Source: Isoetes taiwanensis | Lineage: Eukaryota; Streptophyta; Lycopodiopsida; Isoetales; Isoetaceae | DNA: 64,000 nt | NCBI GenBank assembly: GCA_021234155.1 | Contig: JAJEKV010000052.1 | Span: forward strand, 10,061,284 to 10,125,283 | Direction: 5' to 3' | Shown here: in pieces, positions 21,663 to 32,016 of the stretch | How positions within the stretch are numbered: position 1 is the first letter of the stretch | How the letters are laid out: each line of letters begins with the position of its first letter | Notes under the pieces: generated by a model | The model's input: the letters and a program-made list of their open reading frames with translations, nothing else | Databases searched by the model: none | Told to the model about the DNA's origin: nothing | Made by a program: the position numbers and the translations under genes

Positions 21663-24354
21663 TGCTGCCATGCTATGGCAGCATAGAAGAGCATAACACA
21701 CAATAACATGTAGACTTGAGCATTCGAGTATGAAGCTGCAGATTTGATGACTTTGATCCCCGAAGATCACAAGAAGACACTAGCTTGAAGAGCCAAGGGG
21801 AGGACATTCATTGAAAATCACACAAGCATGCAAGAAAGGAAGATTCAAGCAAAGCAATTTGAAGATTGGAAGACCCCTCAAGTGGACTTGGTATGTGGTT
21901 TGCTTTGAGTTCTTGACAAGAACACTATTTTACATGGTTCATATCTAGAGCTCATCACCCTATTCCCATTCAAAACATCACACTTGCCTCATATTCCATG
22001 TCTCTCCTTCATATCCCATAACAATTTGGCAAATAGCCTTTTTTCTAGTCAAAACATGTCATTCATGCACCATTCACACTCTACACACTCATCATGCCAC
22101 CACCATCTTGAACAGGCAAAAAATTCCACTCAATTTGGCCTCTCCTATGTTCTAAGGTCATATTCTCTCTTTAAAAGTCAAACTAGAGAGAGAAAGTGCA
22201 CAAATTCCCAAGGGAAGCATGAAGGAGTCAAACAATCAAGTATTTACACATAAGTTACAAGTTTATGTGCATCAATGCCAAATTGACCCATGTCATCACC
22301 CAAGATTGCCAAATCACCATCCACATCACCACCATGGCCATGTCATCACACACACATGTTACCCTTCATGAAAATTTATTCTCTCAAAAGTTTGACCTAA
22401 GTGAGTTATTTGGACTCTTAAGGGGACATATCATCATGCCACATCATCACTAATGCTTCCACATCATCACACACGTGTCACACACTTCATTTCCACCTCA
22501 TCAAAATTTTGACTAGAAAAAAGACCTTTTGCCAACTTGTTTGAGACATCACCACCTCATTCTGCCATGTCATCCTCCATTTGCCAACTCACCATGACAA
22601 CTTGCCACTTCATCATTTTTTGCCCCTTTTGAGCTAAAAAACCAAATATTTATTTTTGCAAAGAAGATTCTTCCATGTCATAGAGCATAAAAAAAGATTC
22701 CATTTGCAAAAAAGAATTTCCAAAAAGACCTCATATTGACCTTCATTTTTAGTTCTTGGGAATCGTGCCAAATTTCAAAAGGTAAAAATTTTTTCCTATC
22801 TATCCCCAGCTGCACTGTGCGTTAATGGGCGGAACGGACCGAATCCCATGTGGGCATAGCATGTATTATTAATAGTCCACGTGGGCTATCCCTTATATAT
22901 CCATGTCTTCCTTCAAGAAAAATGCCTGTGGGATATTTGGCTTTGAAAACTCAAGAACCCTAATTCTCTGTCATGCCAAGATCTGGATTTTCTGAACGAT
23001 CTAACAGCCTAATCATAGCAAAATGCTCCCGGATACATCTATGCTAAGCCAAGAACCTGTAAATTAAGCAAAAAGACAAGGATCCGAACCGTTTTTGCCA
23101 AGAATGGGCCGGAACAGAGCATTTTGAAAAGGGGAAATGTTCTCAGAGAAATTTCGAGGGCTTTGGGCGAAAGAATCAATCAACACTACTCATTCTGAGA
23201 CCGATTTTGAAGGACTTAAGCTTGAATCTGCCTTTCGAGCTTCAGAATCCATGGATTACCTGATGCTACTATCTTATTTGCTATTTTGAAGATTGAATTG
23301 ATCCTGTACCCAAGACCTCAGAGCTTGGGAATTTGTTTTATGATTGTGTGACTTGGAGATGAATGAAAATCCGACCCTTGGTGACATGTTTGAGTATAAT
23401 TTGCACTCTACTTTGAAAGAAAGGTAAAGCAATAAGAGAAAGTCGATAATCGAAGGTACAATTGTTCAACTCAAGTTTATTATGAATTAGTCTCATCACA
23501 TCCTGCTCTGTAGATCAAAATTCCACATCACAACTAGACTAAGCTGCATTCAGGTTTGATCATGACACTTTTCATAAGGTTTTGTGTTTGCAAGTAGATC
23601 AAGTGCATTTCCAGAGAGAAGTTATATAGACAAGAACACAAAAAGCTAAAAAAAAGGGGAGAACATAAAAAGAGCATTTATATCTAGCCTGTTAACAATA
23701 ATCTTGCTCATTCTTAAGTCAAAAATTGTATATTCAAGTCTATAGTTGTATTTCTGAATAATCAAATAGTTGTTCCTTGTTTCCAGACCATAATAAGTTG
23801 TGGAATACATCCAAAAACCAAAAAAGATCATCAAGTAATCGATTTGCTAAACTCTGCTTACTGTTTTCTGACTGTGACAGTCTTTTTGGCCAAATCTTGA
23901 ATTTCAAGGTTATCTTGCATCTGTTTATGCAAAAAGTGAGTTTGACCTTTGTGTGCAGACATATCAAAGAGAGAATCAAGCATCAAAACACAAAAAGAAC
24001 TCATATCATTTGATCTGGCAAAAATAGCTCTCTGCCAGGGATATTGACTTATTTTTGACCCAGTTAGAGGTGCAAATTTGAATGACTTGTGCTATTCCTT
24101 TGGCATCTGACTTTTGGCCTAACATTCTTCAGAACCTTAAGTAGCAATAGCATCTGAAAACATGATAAGATCTCTATTTGTTTGCAAATGGCATCTTTCT
24201 TTCTGAGGCAGTCTTTTTCTTGATTTGGGAAAGCAGTTCAAAACTTGTCTTCAGGCTTTATTCTTGGTTTTTTCTCACACAGAGTGGTTGCCTTAAGTAA
24301 CCTGGAGGTTTTAAACCATTGAGGTTGAAGGTTTTGCCAGGAATACCTTCAACA
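21663..24354 (+). repeat. Element A 5' LTR (2,692 bp)
   Basis: Starts TGCTGCCATG and ends CTTCAACA immediately ahead of the primer-binding site. The first 91 bp match 30625-30715. The first 21 nt form a hairpin (TGCTGCCAT/ATGGCAGCA, loop GCT), and the last 31 nt another (GTTGAAGG at 24324-24331, CCTTCAAC at 24346-24353). The U3 part (about 21980-22620) is rich in catcatcac-type phrases. No target duplication can be checked because the other end is lost. Confidence 0.85.
22877..22900 (+). promoter_or_regulatory. Likely LTR promoter: G-box and TATA
   Basis: A palindromic CCACGTGG (22877-22884) stands nine bases before a TATATAT (22894-22900) inside the 5' LTR, a layout fitting a plant core promoter. 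Transcription would start about 30 bp downstream, placing the U3/R border near 22930. Confidence 0.5.
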
Positions 24355-24357
24355 TTT

Positions 24358-24375
24358 TGGAGGTTCTACCGAGAT
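24358..24375 (+). other. Element A primer-binding site, tRNA-Gln type
   Basis: TGGAGGTTCTACCGAGAT, three bases after the LTR end. From memory of plant tRNA-Gln sequences, the acceptor end reads about GGTAGGACCT or GGTGGAACCT plus CCA, so this is complementary with one or two mismatches. Element B has TGGAGGTCCTACCGAGAT at the same place. Confidence 0.7.
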
Positions 24376-24399
24376 CCTACTTTGGATCTTGTGGAACTC

Positions 24400-25434
24400 A
24401 TGGCTCCTAGAAGAAGTAACGAAGCTGCTAAGCAAGTACACACTGAACCTCAAGAAAATACTGGTGTGCCTGTTGCACAGCTTGGATCAACCAGTCAAGG
24501 CACTACAGGTATACAATATTTTGAGCTTAATATGCCTATTCCTCCACCTACCTTTGACCCTAGTGTCAATGCTAACAATTTCCTAAAGATGTTTGAGGAA
24601 TACTACTTAGATTATAGTTATAAAAAGGGAAGCATGTTCTCAGAGTTCAAAAAGTGCTTCAAGAATGATGAGGTATAAGGGCTTGGCTAGAATATGTCAT
24701 CACCACAGGTGTCAACACTTGGGAAGAAATTGAGAAGCAATTCTTGGAGAGGTTTGGCTTCGAATTGCAATCTTTCAGTATAAAGCTGGGAGAAACTGTT
24801 CATCAGTATGTTGAGAGATTCCATCTGTATTTAACTAAGTTCCAAGACAACCATGTTACAAATCACACTCTACACCTTGTTGCATGTTTTATAAGAGGTC
24901 TTAGCAGTAGGCCTAGAGTCTATAGAAAAATGTATAAGCTCCAGAAATAGGAAGGCTTTGACACTATACACAAAGCCTTCGCTAAAGCTATTGAGATTAC
25001 CAATGTTTCTTCTTATCTTTCTGATGATGTGCACATGACTAATGATCCATTCATTCCAGATTATGAGCCAGAATACATGGGACCTGGTCCAGTGCCAGTG
25101 CATACTATCTAAAAAGAAAAAAAGAAGCCAAACGTGGAGGATTCAACCAGTCTTGTAGCTGAAGTCAGAGCAGAAATATCAAAAGTATCTGGCATTGTTG
25201 GAGGTCACAAAACAACTTCAAGAAATGAAAACTTCGAGGCCTGAGAGGAAGACTTATCCACCTTATACACATTGCCAAAGAGATACTCACTCTTCTGATT
25301 ATTGTTGGTATAGACCATGCACAAAATGTGGAAAAAGGGGTCATTTTGGTAAGGAGTGCTCAATCTGTGCTTGTTGTAAGGCAATTGGACATTATGAGGA
25401 AAGGTGCAGTGTAAAAGAGTATTTTGCTAGATAG
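24400..25434 (+). pseudogene. Element A gag with three zinc knuckles (frameshifted)
   Basis: Starts MAPRRSNEAAK, with a Pro-rich stretch (NMPIPPPTFDPS) and the capsid-like segment YYLDYSYKKGSMFSEFKKCF. It continues in another frame as WEEIEKQFLERFGF and VHQYVERFHLYLTKF. The nucleocapsid part has a damaged knuckle (HCQRDTHSSDYC, first Cys lost), then CTKCGKRGHFGKEC and CACCKAIGHYEERC. Gag packages the element RNA into particles. At least three frameshifts or stops (near 24676, 24950 and 25112) kill it. Element B carries the same three-knuckle array, undamaged. Confidence 0.85.
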
Positions 25435-25530
25435 GAAGTAGTCAAGGCTACTGAACCAAGTGCTGCAAATAGATTTGCCCCTGAACCAAGTCCTTCTGCC
25501 TCAGTTAGATTTGCTACTATTGGTGAACAA

Positions 25531-26655
25531 ATGCTTGTGCAGAATGAATATGATCCAGGTGCTTTCACATGTGTAGCTAAGGTAGGCAAGAAAACTCTAA
25601 CTAAAGTGCTACTTGATGGGGGATCGCCTGTAAATGTTATGCCCCATCATGTGATGAGAATGTGTGGTCTGGAAATAGACAGGACAGCACCTATGGTGTT
25701 AAAATCTTTCTCAAATTCCAAAATAAATCCTATAGGCATATTAAGCAATGTTCTGATAAATGTTGAAGGAATTGTGGTTGCTGCTAACTTTGTGGTGGTG
25801 GCCTTTGAAGGAATGGATGACAACACAGATATCTATGACTTGCTCTTAGGGAGAAGATGGTTATCCATAGTTGATGCCAGACCAATTTGGTCAAAAGCAG
25901 AATGTACAATATCAGATGGCAAGAGAACAGTAACCCTTCTAAATAAGTTAGGTGAGTTTGAGTCTATCAGTTTTATTGAAGAAGACTTGTTAGTGCCAAA
26001 TCTTTTTGGTGAATATGAAACGTCCATTGCTGTCTCAAATGCAAAGTCAGCACTAACAGCAAAGGATGCTGCAACTTCACAAGAAAATTTTGCCTTCTTA
26101 TGGTTCGATGGAGGAGTTTCTAAAAAATTAAATATTGCTTCTTATGCTGCCATTTTAAAAGACAAAAACAGCAGGCTCTTGGCCAAAGTTGGCAGGATTC
26201 ATCCCAATACTACATCAAACATGGCTGAATATAAGGCAATTATTGCAGGGCTTCAGGAAGCTAAACATATTGGCATAACTAACATTGTTATCTTTAGTGA
26301 TTCTCAATTGGTTTGCAGACAAATTTTAGGTGAATATCAAGCCAAACAGGAGGAAATGATGGCATTTAGAGACCAAACCATGGAAGAACGTGCAGGATTC
26401 AAGAGTTGGGAGCTGCAACATGTGACAAGAGACCTGAATGCTGAAGCAGATGCCCTTTGCAAAAATGTCCTATTTGAACATTTATCTGAGGGAGCAATCA
26501 AAGAAGAAGAACTGGAGGAAGAAGACTTAAGGCAATTACATCCCATCCTGTTGATCAATGCAAACAATGAAAAACAGGCAGGGGAGGTAAACATGGGAAA
26601 AAAATGGCCAAGAGAGAATCTTGTATGTTGGAGATCTTTTCAAAACGGAAGATGA
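25531..26655 (+). CDS. Element A protease plus upstream RNase H
   Basis: A 374-codon open stretch. Residues about 15-130 are a retropepsin-like domain: the active site reads LLDGGSPVNVMP where D[T/S]G is usual, with the later ILG-like motif LLLGRRWL. Residues about 190-320 form a complete RNase H of the archaeal/plant type: FLWFDGGVSK (Asp), SNMAEYKAIIAGL (Glu), IFSDSQLVCRQI (Asp) and LNAEADALCK (Asp). The final residues (from about 26600) are out of frame after an A7 run (near 26600) where RT begins in the next frame. In other Ty3/gypsy elements an RNase H at this place is not the rule. Confidence 0.88.
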   Translation: MLVQNEYDPGAFTCVAKVGKKTLTKVLLDGGSPVNVMPHHVMRMCGLEIDRTAPMVLKSFSNSKINPIGILSNVLINVEGIVVAANFVVVAFEGMDDNTDIYDLLLGRRWLSIVDARPIWSKAECTISDGKRTVTLLNKLGEFESISFIEEDLLVPNLFGEYETSIAVSNAKSALTAKDAATSQENFAFLWFDGGVSKKLNIASYAAILKDKNSRLLAKVGRIHPNTTSNMAEYKAIIAGLQEAKHIGITNIVIFSDSQLVCRQILGEYQAKQEEMMAFRDQTMEERAGFKSWELQHVTRDLNAEADALCKNVLFEHLSEGAIKEEELEEEDLRQLHPILLINANNEKQAGEVNMGKKWPRENLVCWRSFQNGR

Positions 26656-27676
26656 AGGTAAAGTTACTCAAATCTTTGAGGAGTGGAAGGATATTTTTGC
26701 TTGGGATTATAAAGAGCTACTAGGTATCGACAAAAAGGTTTGTGAATTTGAAATAAGAATTAAGGAAAATGAAAAACATGTAGTGCAGAATTTAAGAAGA
26801 ATAAATATTGCTTTGCTTGACCTGATAAAAGAAGAGCTTTTTAAAATGAAGGATGCAGGCATCATAGCAAAAATAGTAAATCCTGATTGGTTGTCGTGTA
26901 TTGTGCCAGTTGAAAAAAAGAACAAAACAATAAGGATTTGCATTGATTTTAGAGATCTGGATAAGGCCTCTGTGAAAGACTGCTACCCCTTACCTCTGGA
27001 ACAAGTTTTACATGTTGTTGCTGGAAAAGAAATCTACTCATTCTTAGATGATTTTTCAGGATTCAATCAAATTAGCATCAAGGAGGAAGATCAGCCCAAG
27101 GCAGCATTTATTATACCTTGGGGCACTTTTGCTATGAAAAGGATGCCTTTTGGCTTAATGAATGCTTCAACAACATTTCAGAGAGCAATGGATGATCTTT
27201 GCTTGGGAACTTGTATGAATGATCACTTGAATTATCTGATTAAACTTTTTACTTTGTGCCGAAAAGGGGGAGTAAGCCTAAATCCCAAGAAGTGCATGTT
27301 TCTATGTTCCAGAGGAGATCTATTGGGGCATGAGATATCAATAGGAGGTATTCAAGTTGCTGAAAGCAAAGTGCAAGCTCTGAAAAGGCTTACACCACCC
27401 AAAACCATCAAGCAGGTGAAAAGCTTTTTAGGAATGACAAGCTTCCTCAGGATGTATGTGCCACATTTTTCTCATATAGTCAGCCCAATCACAGATCTGA
27501 CAAAGATAGGAAAGTTCACAAAGCAAGAAAGCAAGCATATACTTGTAAATTGGAATGAGTCTTGTCAAGAGACTTTTAACAAGATAATTCAAGCAATCTA
27601 TGAATCTATCTTGCTTGAACCTCCTGATCCCTCAAAACCTTTTCAAGCTTATATAAGCATCACAAAAGAGCCATAG
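26621..27676 (+). pseudogene. Element A reverse transcriptase, catalytic loop deleted
   Basis: Ty3-type RT: IFAWDYKELLGID at the entry, IRICIDFRDLDKA, then FLDDFSGFNQI (first catalytic Asp), FAMKRMPFGLMNAS. Where element B reads FQRTMD, a 17-residue segment and then FLDDLC, this copy reads FQRAMDDLCLGT, so the strand carrying the FLDD hairpin is deleted in frame. Two Asp survive by chance of the junction, but the spacing is wrong, so the enzyme is dead. The connection and RNase H follow, with a frameshift near 27655. Confidence 0.9.
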
Positions 27677-28010
27677 GGGTAGCTTTACTGCAGGAAAGCA
27701 TGATCATCACCTTTGCAAGCAAAATTTGGTCAGATACAGAAGTTAGGTACTCTAGACTCGAGAAAAGTGCAGCTGCTCTCATATTTCTGATAGATAGACA
27801 AGGCTACATCTTTCAAAATAGTGAGATTCAAGTCATGATGAGGCAAGATCCTATGTCCCTGCTTTTTGTTAAAAATCCACACAAAGTCAAGATATACAAA
27901 TGGGCTTGCAAAGTCCAGACATACAACTTGAGTGTAAAAGTGATCAAAACAATTGATGATCCCAGTGCTTATCTTCCTTATGCTCTCTTTAAACATGAGG
28001 ACCAAGAAGG
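27640..28010 (+). pseudogene. Element A second RNase H, degenerate
   Basis: After RT the usual Ty3 RNase H is recognisable: AIGVALLQES (in a shifted frame), EVRYSRLEKSAAALIF, then YKWACKVQTYNLSVKVI. The first Asp motif (normally x-x-D-A/S-S) reads AYISIT, without Asp. The upstream RNase H has all four acidic residues, so cleavage of RNA in the hybrid was presumably its job. A frameshift sits between 27640 and 27700. Confidence 0.75.
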
Positions 28011-30155
28011 TTTGGAAGAATGTGAAAACAATGTCAATGCTAACTTGGTTGTTACTTACATGGAAGAAGCAGATTGGCAAGAAGAAATAAAAAAGTACCT
28101 GGAGTTTGGAGAGCTGCCTCAAGAACTGAATGCCAGCCAGCAAAGAAGATTCAAGGAAAAATGCAGCAAATTTAGACTTATAAATGACATTTTGTGCAGG
28201 GTTGACAAGGAAGGCGTACTAATGAGGTGTGTGGATAAAGGAGAGTCAGATTTGGTTATGGAGGCTTGTCATAATGGAGTATGTGGAGGACATTATGCAG
28301 CTGACACAACAGCTAAGAAAATATTGAGGTCTGTGAACAGTGGTATTTTGGTATTGACATTGCTCCTTGGCAATGGTTTCAGGAGACATATGGATTGTTG
28401 GATAAAGATATCAGTATATGGGCTTATGTAGCAAGCGCTCTTCCTCTAATTAGGAAGGTGGGTAACAAGAGATGCTGGAACTTTGTTCAAGGTATTAAAG
28501 AAGGCAAGAAGCTAGTCAGTTCATGCTACAGATTGCTTACCTCCTCAAATACTTTATCACCTTCTCGAAAATGGCACTTACAGACTTTGCCTTCTCAATG
28601 GCAATCCATCTGGAACCTTGTTTGGTCTAAATATAATCCTCCAAAGGTAAATGTTCTACTTTGGCAGGTGATTCATCGCTCTTTGAGAGTTAATGAGATG
28701 GTTCATCGCTTTAAGCCGGGAGTAAGCCCACTTTGCCCAATGTGTGAGCGGTGCATTAAAACATTGGAGCACTATTTATATTTGTGTGCAGAGCTGAGTA
28801 GTCTTAGGTCCTGGCTGCATTCTCTTTTTGGAGTATCTAAAAATCAGTGGACTGCTTCTAAAAGGATTGCATTTCACATGGCAAAGTCTTGGCTAATATG
28901 GAGTGTATGGAAGCGAAGGCGAAGAAAGGTCTTTTATGATAAGCGTATTTCTTCTCAGGTGGTGCTTCAAGAAATTCGTAAGAAGTTGTATAATTGCTTT
29001 CAGATCTCCAATTGGCCTGATCGTATTAAAATTCCAATATGAAGTGATCATCTAAAAGTGATTGATGCTTCTGGGACATTTCTTACTTCTGGAAGTACTT
29101 TGTAATATTTTGAGTGAAGAAAATATTGAGGTCTGGATACTTTTGACCTACTCTTTACAAGGACTGTTATGAGAAAATCAGGAGTTGTCATAAGTGCCAA
29201 ATATTTGGCAAAAGAATTCTACAACCTGTATCTCTCACAGCCATAACTACACCTGGACCATTCCAAGTTTGGGGGTTGGATTTCATTGGCCCTATAGATC
29301 CTCCCGCTTCTGATCAACATGAATATGTGCTTGTTTGCAACAGATTATTTCACAAAATGGGCTGAGGCAGCACCTCTGAGCCAAACTAATGCTTTGACTA
29401 CAACAAGATTCTTACATAAAAATATATGTGTCAGGTTTGGTATTCCATTCAAATTGATATCTGATAGAGGCAATCAATTCATTAATGAAGTTATTGCAAC
29501 TTTGCTGACCACACTTAAGGTGAAGCATGTGAAAAGCTCCTCCTATTATCCTCAAGGGAATGGTCAGGCAGAATCCACCAACAAAGTTGTCAAGTCAATT
29601 CCGCAGAAGACCATAGATATTTCTAAAAGAGATTGGCATGTCAAATTACATTATGCATTGTGGCCCTACAGGACTACTATTAAAACAGCTACTAGGCACA
29701 CACCTTTCAGCTTGGTGTATGGAATAGAATCAGTTGTTCCAGTGGAGCTTGAGTTACCATCTTTGAGACTGGCATACAAGATTAACTTGGAAATGGAAGA
29801 GGCACTCAAAGATAGATTTGCTAGGTTGCTGCAGTTAGAGGAACATAGATTTGAAGTTGAGAATGCCATTCTGTTGAAAAAGGCAAAGGATATAGCAGCT
29901 TTCAAGGCTGCTCATAAACTTCAGGGCACTTTCAAGAATGGTGAATTGGTGCTGAAATGGAACAAAGCCAAAGAGAAAATAGCCAACAAGTTTGAGAATT
30001 TGTGGGAAGGACCATTTGAAGTCATTGGTACAGCAGGCAAAGATTCCTATTGGTTAAAATCACTAACTGATGGTAATGAACTGCTCAACCCTGTCAACAT
30101 TCTACATCTCAAGAGGTATTGGCAACAACATGTTGCCTTGATTTTATTTGAATAA
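28011..30155 (+). pseudogene. Element A integrase, split by a LINE fragment
   Basis: N-terminal zinc domain: His motif ACHNGVCGGHYAADTTAKK (to 28333), then, after the 783-bp insertion and one duplicated target, CHKCQ around 29194. The catalytic core follows in 29265-29700: LDFIGPID, ISDRGNQFINE and NGQAESTNK carry D, D and E. The C-terminal part runs to 30155 (FKNGELVLKWNKAKEK, LWEGPFEVIG) and ends without a chromodomain. Removing the insertion and one TSD copy would join the halves, so the element's integrase was open when the LINE landed. Confidence 0.9.
28334..29116 (+). mobile_element. 5'-truncated LINE fragment inside element A integrase
   Basis: A 783-bp insertion flanked by a perfect 19-bp duplication, aagaaaatattgaggtctg (28315-28333 and 29117-29135). 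It is open from its first full codon (28335) to the stop at 29042, about 235 codons of a LINE ORF2 C-terminus: IWNLVWSKYNPPKVN, LLWQVIHRSLRVNE, CPMCERCIKTLEHYLYLC (the zf-RVT zinc ribbon) and WLIWSVWKRRRRKVFY. The 3' end is ggaagtactttgtaatattttgagtg-like without a poly(A) run. The frame is intact, so the insertion is young relative to the host element. It differs from the poly(A)-tailed LINE at 3983-5447. Confidence 0.93.
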
Positions 30156-30599
30156 GTATGCCTTAGAGTTAGTTATTAGTTTGCTCTAGGTTTGTGCTGC
30201 ATAGATTAGTTCTATTTTATTAAGAAGCTTAAATAGGTTGAGTAGTGAGTAGTGATTTCAAGTAAAAAAGGACTAAGCAATTTTTCAAGTGCTTGCAAAA
30301 GTGCAGGATCAAAGATCATCTAAGAGCATGATGCAAGTTGTATTCACATTTGCCCTCACAATTCATCTCATTAGGTTGTTGACATATCTGCCATAACAGC
30401 AACTCAAGTTGTGTTCTAATATTCACTTGTCATGCAGGTTCACCAGTCATTCCATCACCATTCTCCATTAGTTGACCAATACCATGAATACTTGACTTCT
30501 ACTCCACACAAAGTTCCCATGTTGCCTATCACCTTCCCATCTAAGGCAACTATCTGAAGACAAAGGAGAATTTCTTTAGCTCCAAGGGGCTGGCAGACC

Positions 30600-30624
30600 A
30601 GCCTGCTTTCTTTTTTTAGCATGA
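30600..30624 (+). other. Element A pre-LTR tract
   Basis: Ahead of the 3' LTR stub lie AAGGGGCTGG (30577-30586), ACCAGCC, a T7 run and AGCATGA. Element B has AGGGGACCAGCCC, a T8 run and GGGCATCA at the same place. The shared order suggests the polypurine-tract region of this lineage, although the purines are not directly against the LTR. Confidence 0.45.
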
Positions 30625-30715
30625 TGCTACCATGCTATGGCAGCATAGAAGAGCATTACACACAATAACATGTAGACTTGAGCATTTGAGTATGGAGCTG
30701 CAGATTTGATGACTT
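30625..30715 (+). repeat. Element A 3' LTR stub (91 bp)
   Basis: Matches the first 91 bp of the 5' LTR (21663 on) with a few differences, including one mismatch in the terminal hairpin. The homology ends abruptly at gatgactt. The remaining 2.6 kb of the LTR was deleted. Confidence 0.9.
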
Positions 30716-31922
30716 CACACCCTCAATTTTTTATAGATTTGGATTAAAAATTTGGGCGCTCCAGATAGCCCATGGTCTTTTATTGTTGGCCCCTTTTTTT
30801 CTTCGCTCTAGCCTCTTCTCAAAGCACAGAAGAGGTCGTCGGATTAAGGCTCTCTGCAAAGCACATTGGGCTTCAAAATCAAATCGCATGTAAGGCATCG
30901 AGATAATTTTTCTAGGGTTTCTTCTTACATTTGGGCATTCATTCTAGGGTTTCTTTCTCCCAACCATAAATTATAGAACACAAATTTTGGAAAATCAGGG
31001 CAGCGTTCGGAACTGTGGCTAAAGGCTTGGGCTGTATATATATTGTTATAACAAAGCCTAAGACAAACAATATTTATTTGTAATCTTAGGTGGATGCTGT
31101 ATATTATGACAATGGCGTGTTGGCATTCTTTCTTATCCTTTAACCAGAGGTATGTTAAATCTATCGCTCTCTGTCTATGAGGTTTCAAAGGAGGATGATA
31201 CAATGAGTCTTTCTACATCTAAACTCACTGATAGCATAAGCAATCTCCAGGAAGTGCGCGATGAAGTTCAATCTTTACTTCAATGTAATAATAACATCTT
31301 CATGACGACAAGATCATTCAATTTGCCAATTCTTATTTGAGATTTTTGGACTTGTCCTTTTTGTGGCTCATGAGTTAAATACTAATTGTGTGGAGCATAT
31401 AAATTTGGGGAATGAAATCAGTTCAAACAAGGACAACACCATTGAGAAAAACAGAGTGTATTGTTTTAGGGCTCCTTGGTGCAAACTCTCCATCCTTTTG
31501 TTGATTTAGCTTGTTGTTTTTGCAGTTTAGGTATTGAAGGGCACCAAGAATAACAAGGTAAATCTAAAGTGCTTAGCTGGTCTAAGGCATATGATAATCT
31601 ATGAATTTGATTTGATCTTCATAGGATGTCACGTGAAAACAATGAGTGATGAAACAAAAGCATTTGTTAAAATCTTAGAGGAATTAACATGAAGTTGTCT
31701 GTTTCTTAAATCAGAGCGTGCTAAATCTAGAACCATGGAGTTGAATATTGGGTCTTCACTACATTATGTCCCCTTTGATTTTTCTTATTATGTGTTGGAT
31801 GGGCATATATGTCCTTTGCTACTCAAGAAGAACAGAACTGCATAAGACGTATAAGTCAAAACATCCAGCATTGTTTCTTTTGGGTAGAAAGAAAGCAAAT
31901 CTTCATTGTTGCTGACATTTAG
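30716..31922. other. Intergenic, possibly remains of a host gene
   Basis: No gene can be called. A 62-codon frame at 31152-31340 (SKLTDSISNLQEVRDEVQSL) looks like a helical exon but lacks a recognisable family. It lies upstream of the TauE/SafE-like exon and might be unrelated. Confidence 0.35.
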
Positions 31923-32016
31923 GAAATAGAACAATATACCCCTCTTCCATTAATGGCTATATTTACTGGAGTTTTGGGTGGTGTGCTGGGCATTGGAGGT
32001 GGCATGATCGTTAACC
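31923..32016 (+). pseudogene. Orphan exon of a TauE/SafE-family transporter
   Basis: An exon-like piece begins after an acceptor (gacatttag) and reads PLPLMAIFTGVLGG then VLGIGGGMIVN. This is the glycine-rich motif of plant sulfite exporter TauE/SafE membrane proteins, where G-G-L/I-x-G-I-G-G-G-x-x-I-x-P is typical. The homology stops at the Asn where the family continues with Pro-Leu; AT-rich low-complexity DNA follows. No other exon was found nearby, so it is a gene fragment, perhaps carried by a transposon. Confidence 0.5.

Larger units (their letters stand above)
21663..30715 (+). mobile_element. Element A: Ty3/gypsy (Tat-like) with RNase H upstream of RT
   Basis: The order along the plus strand is 5' LTR, PBS, gag with zinc knuckles, protease, complete RNase H, RT, degenerate RNase H, integrase, 3' LTR stub. 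It has no chromodomain. The RNase H of the archaeal/plant type and the degenerate second RNase H point to the Tat side of Ty3/gypsy, but in Tat elements such as Ogre and Retand the extra RNase H follows RT. The copy is decayed: frameshifts in gag and before RT, loss of part of the RT palm, a LINE fragment inside integrase, and a 3' LTR cut to 91 bp. Confidence 0.92.

Noticed and set aside
21374-21709. LINE RT fragment with CPRPDGF
   Set aside because: The motif resembles the PGPDGF entry motif, but the rest of the frame has no RT similarity and it crosses the LTR start at 21663.
27655-27700. Programmed stop readthrough between RT and RNase H in element A
   Set aside because: The frame after the TAG differs from that before it and another TAG follows in frame, so it is ordinary decay.
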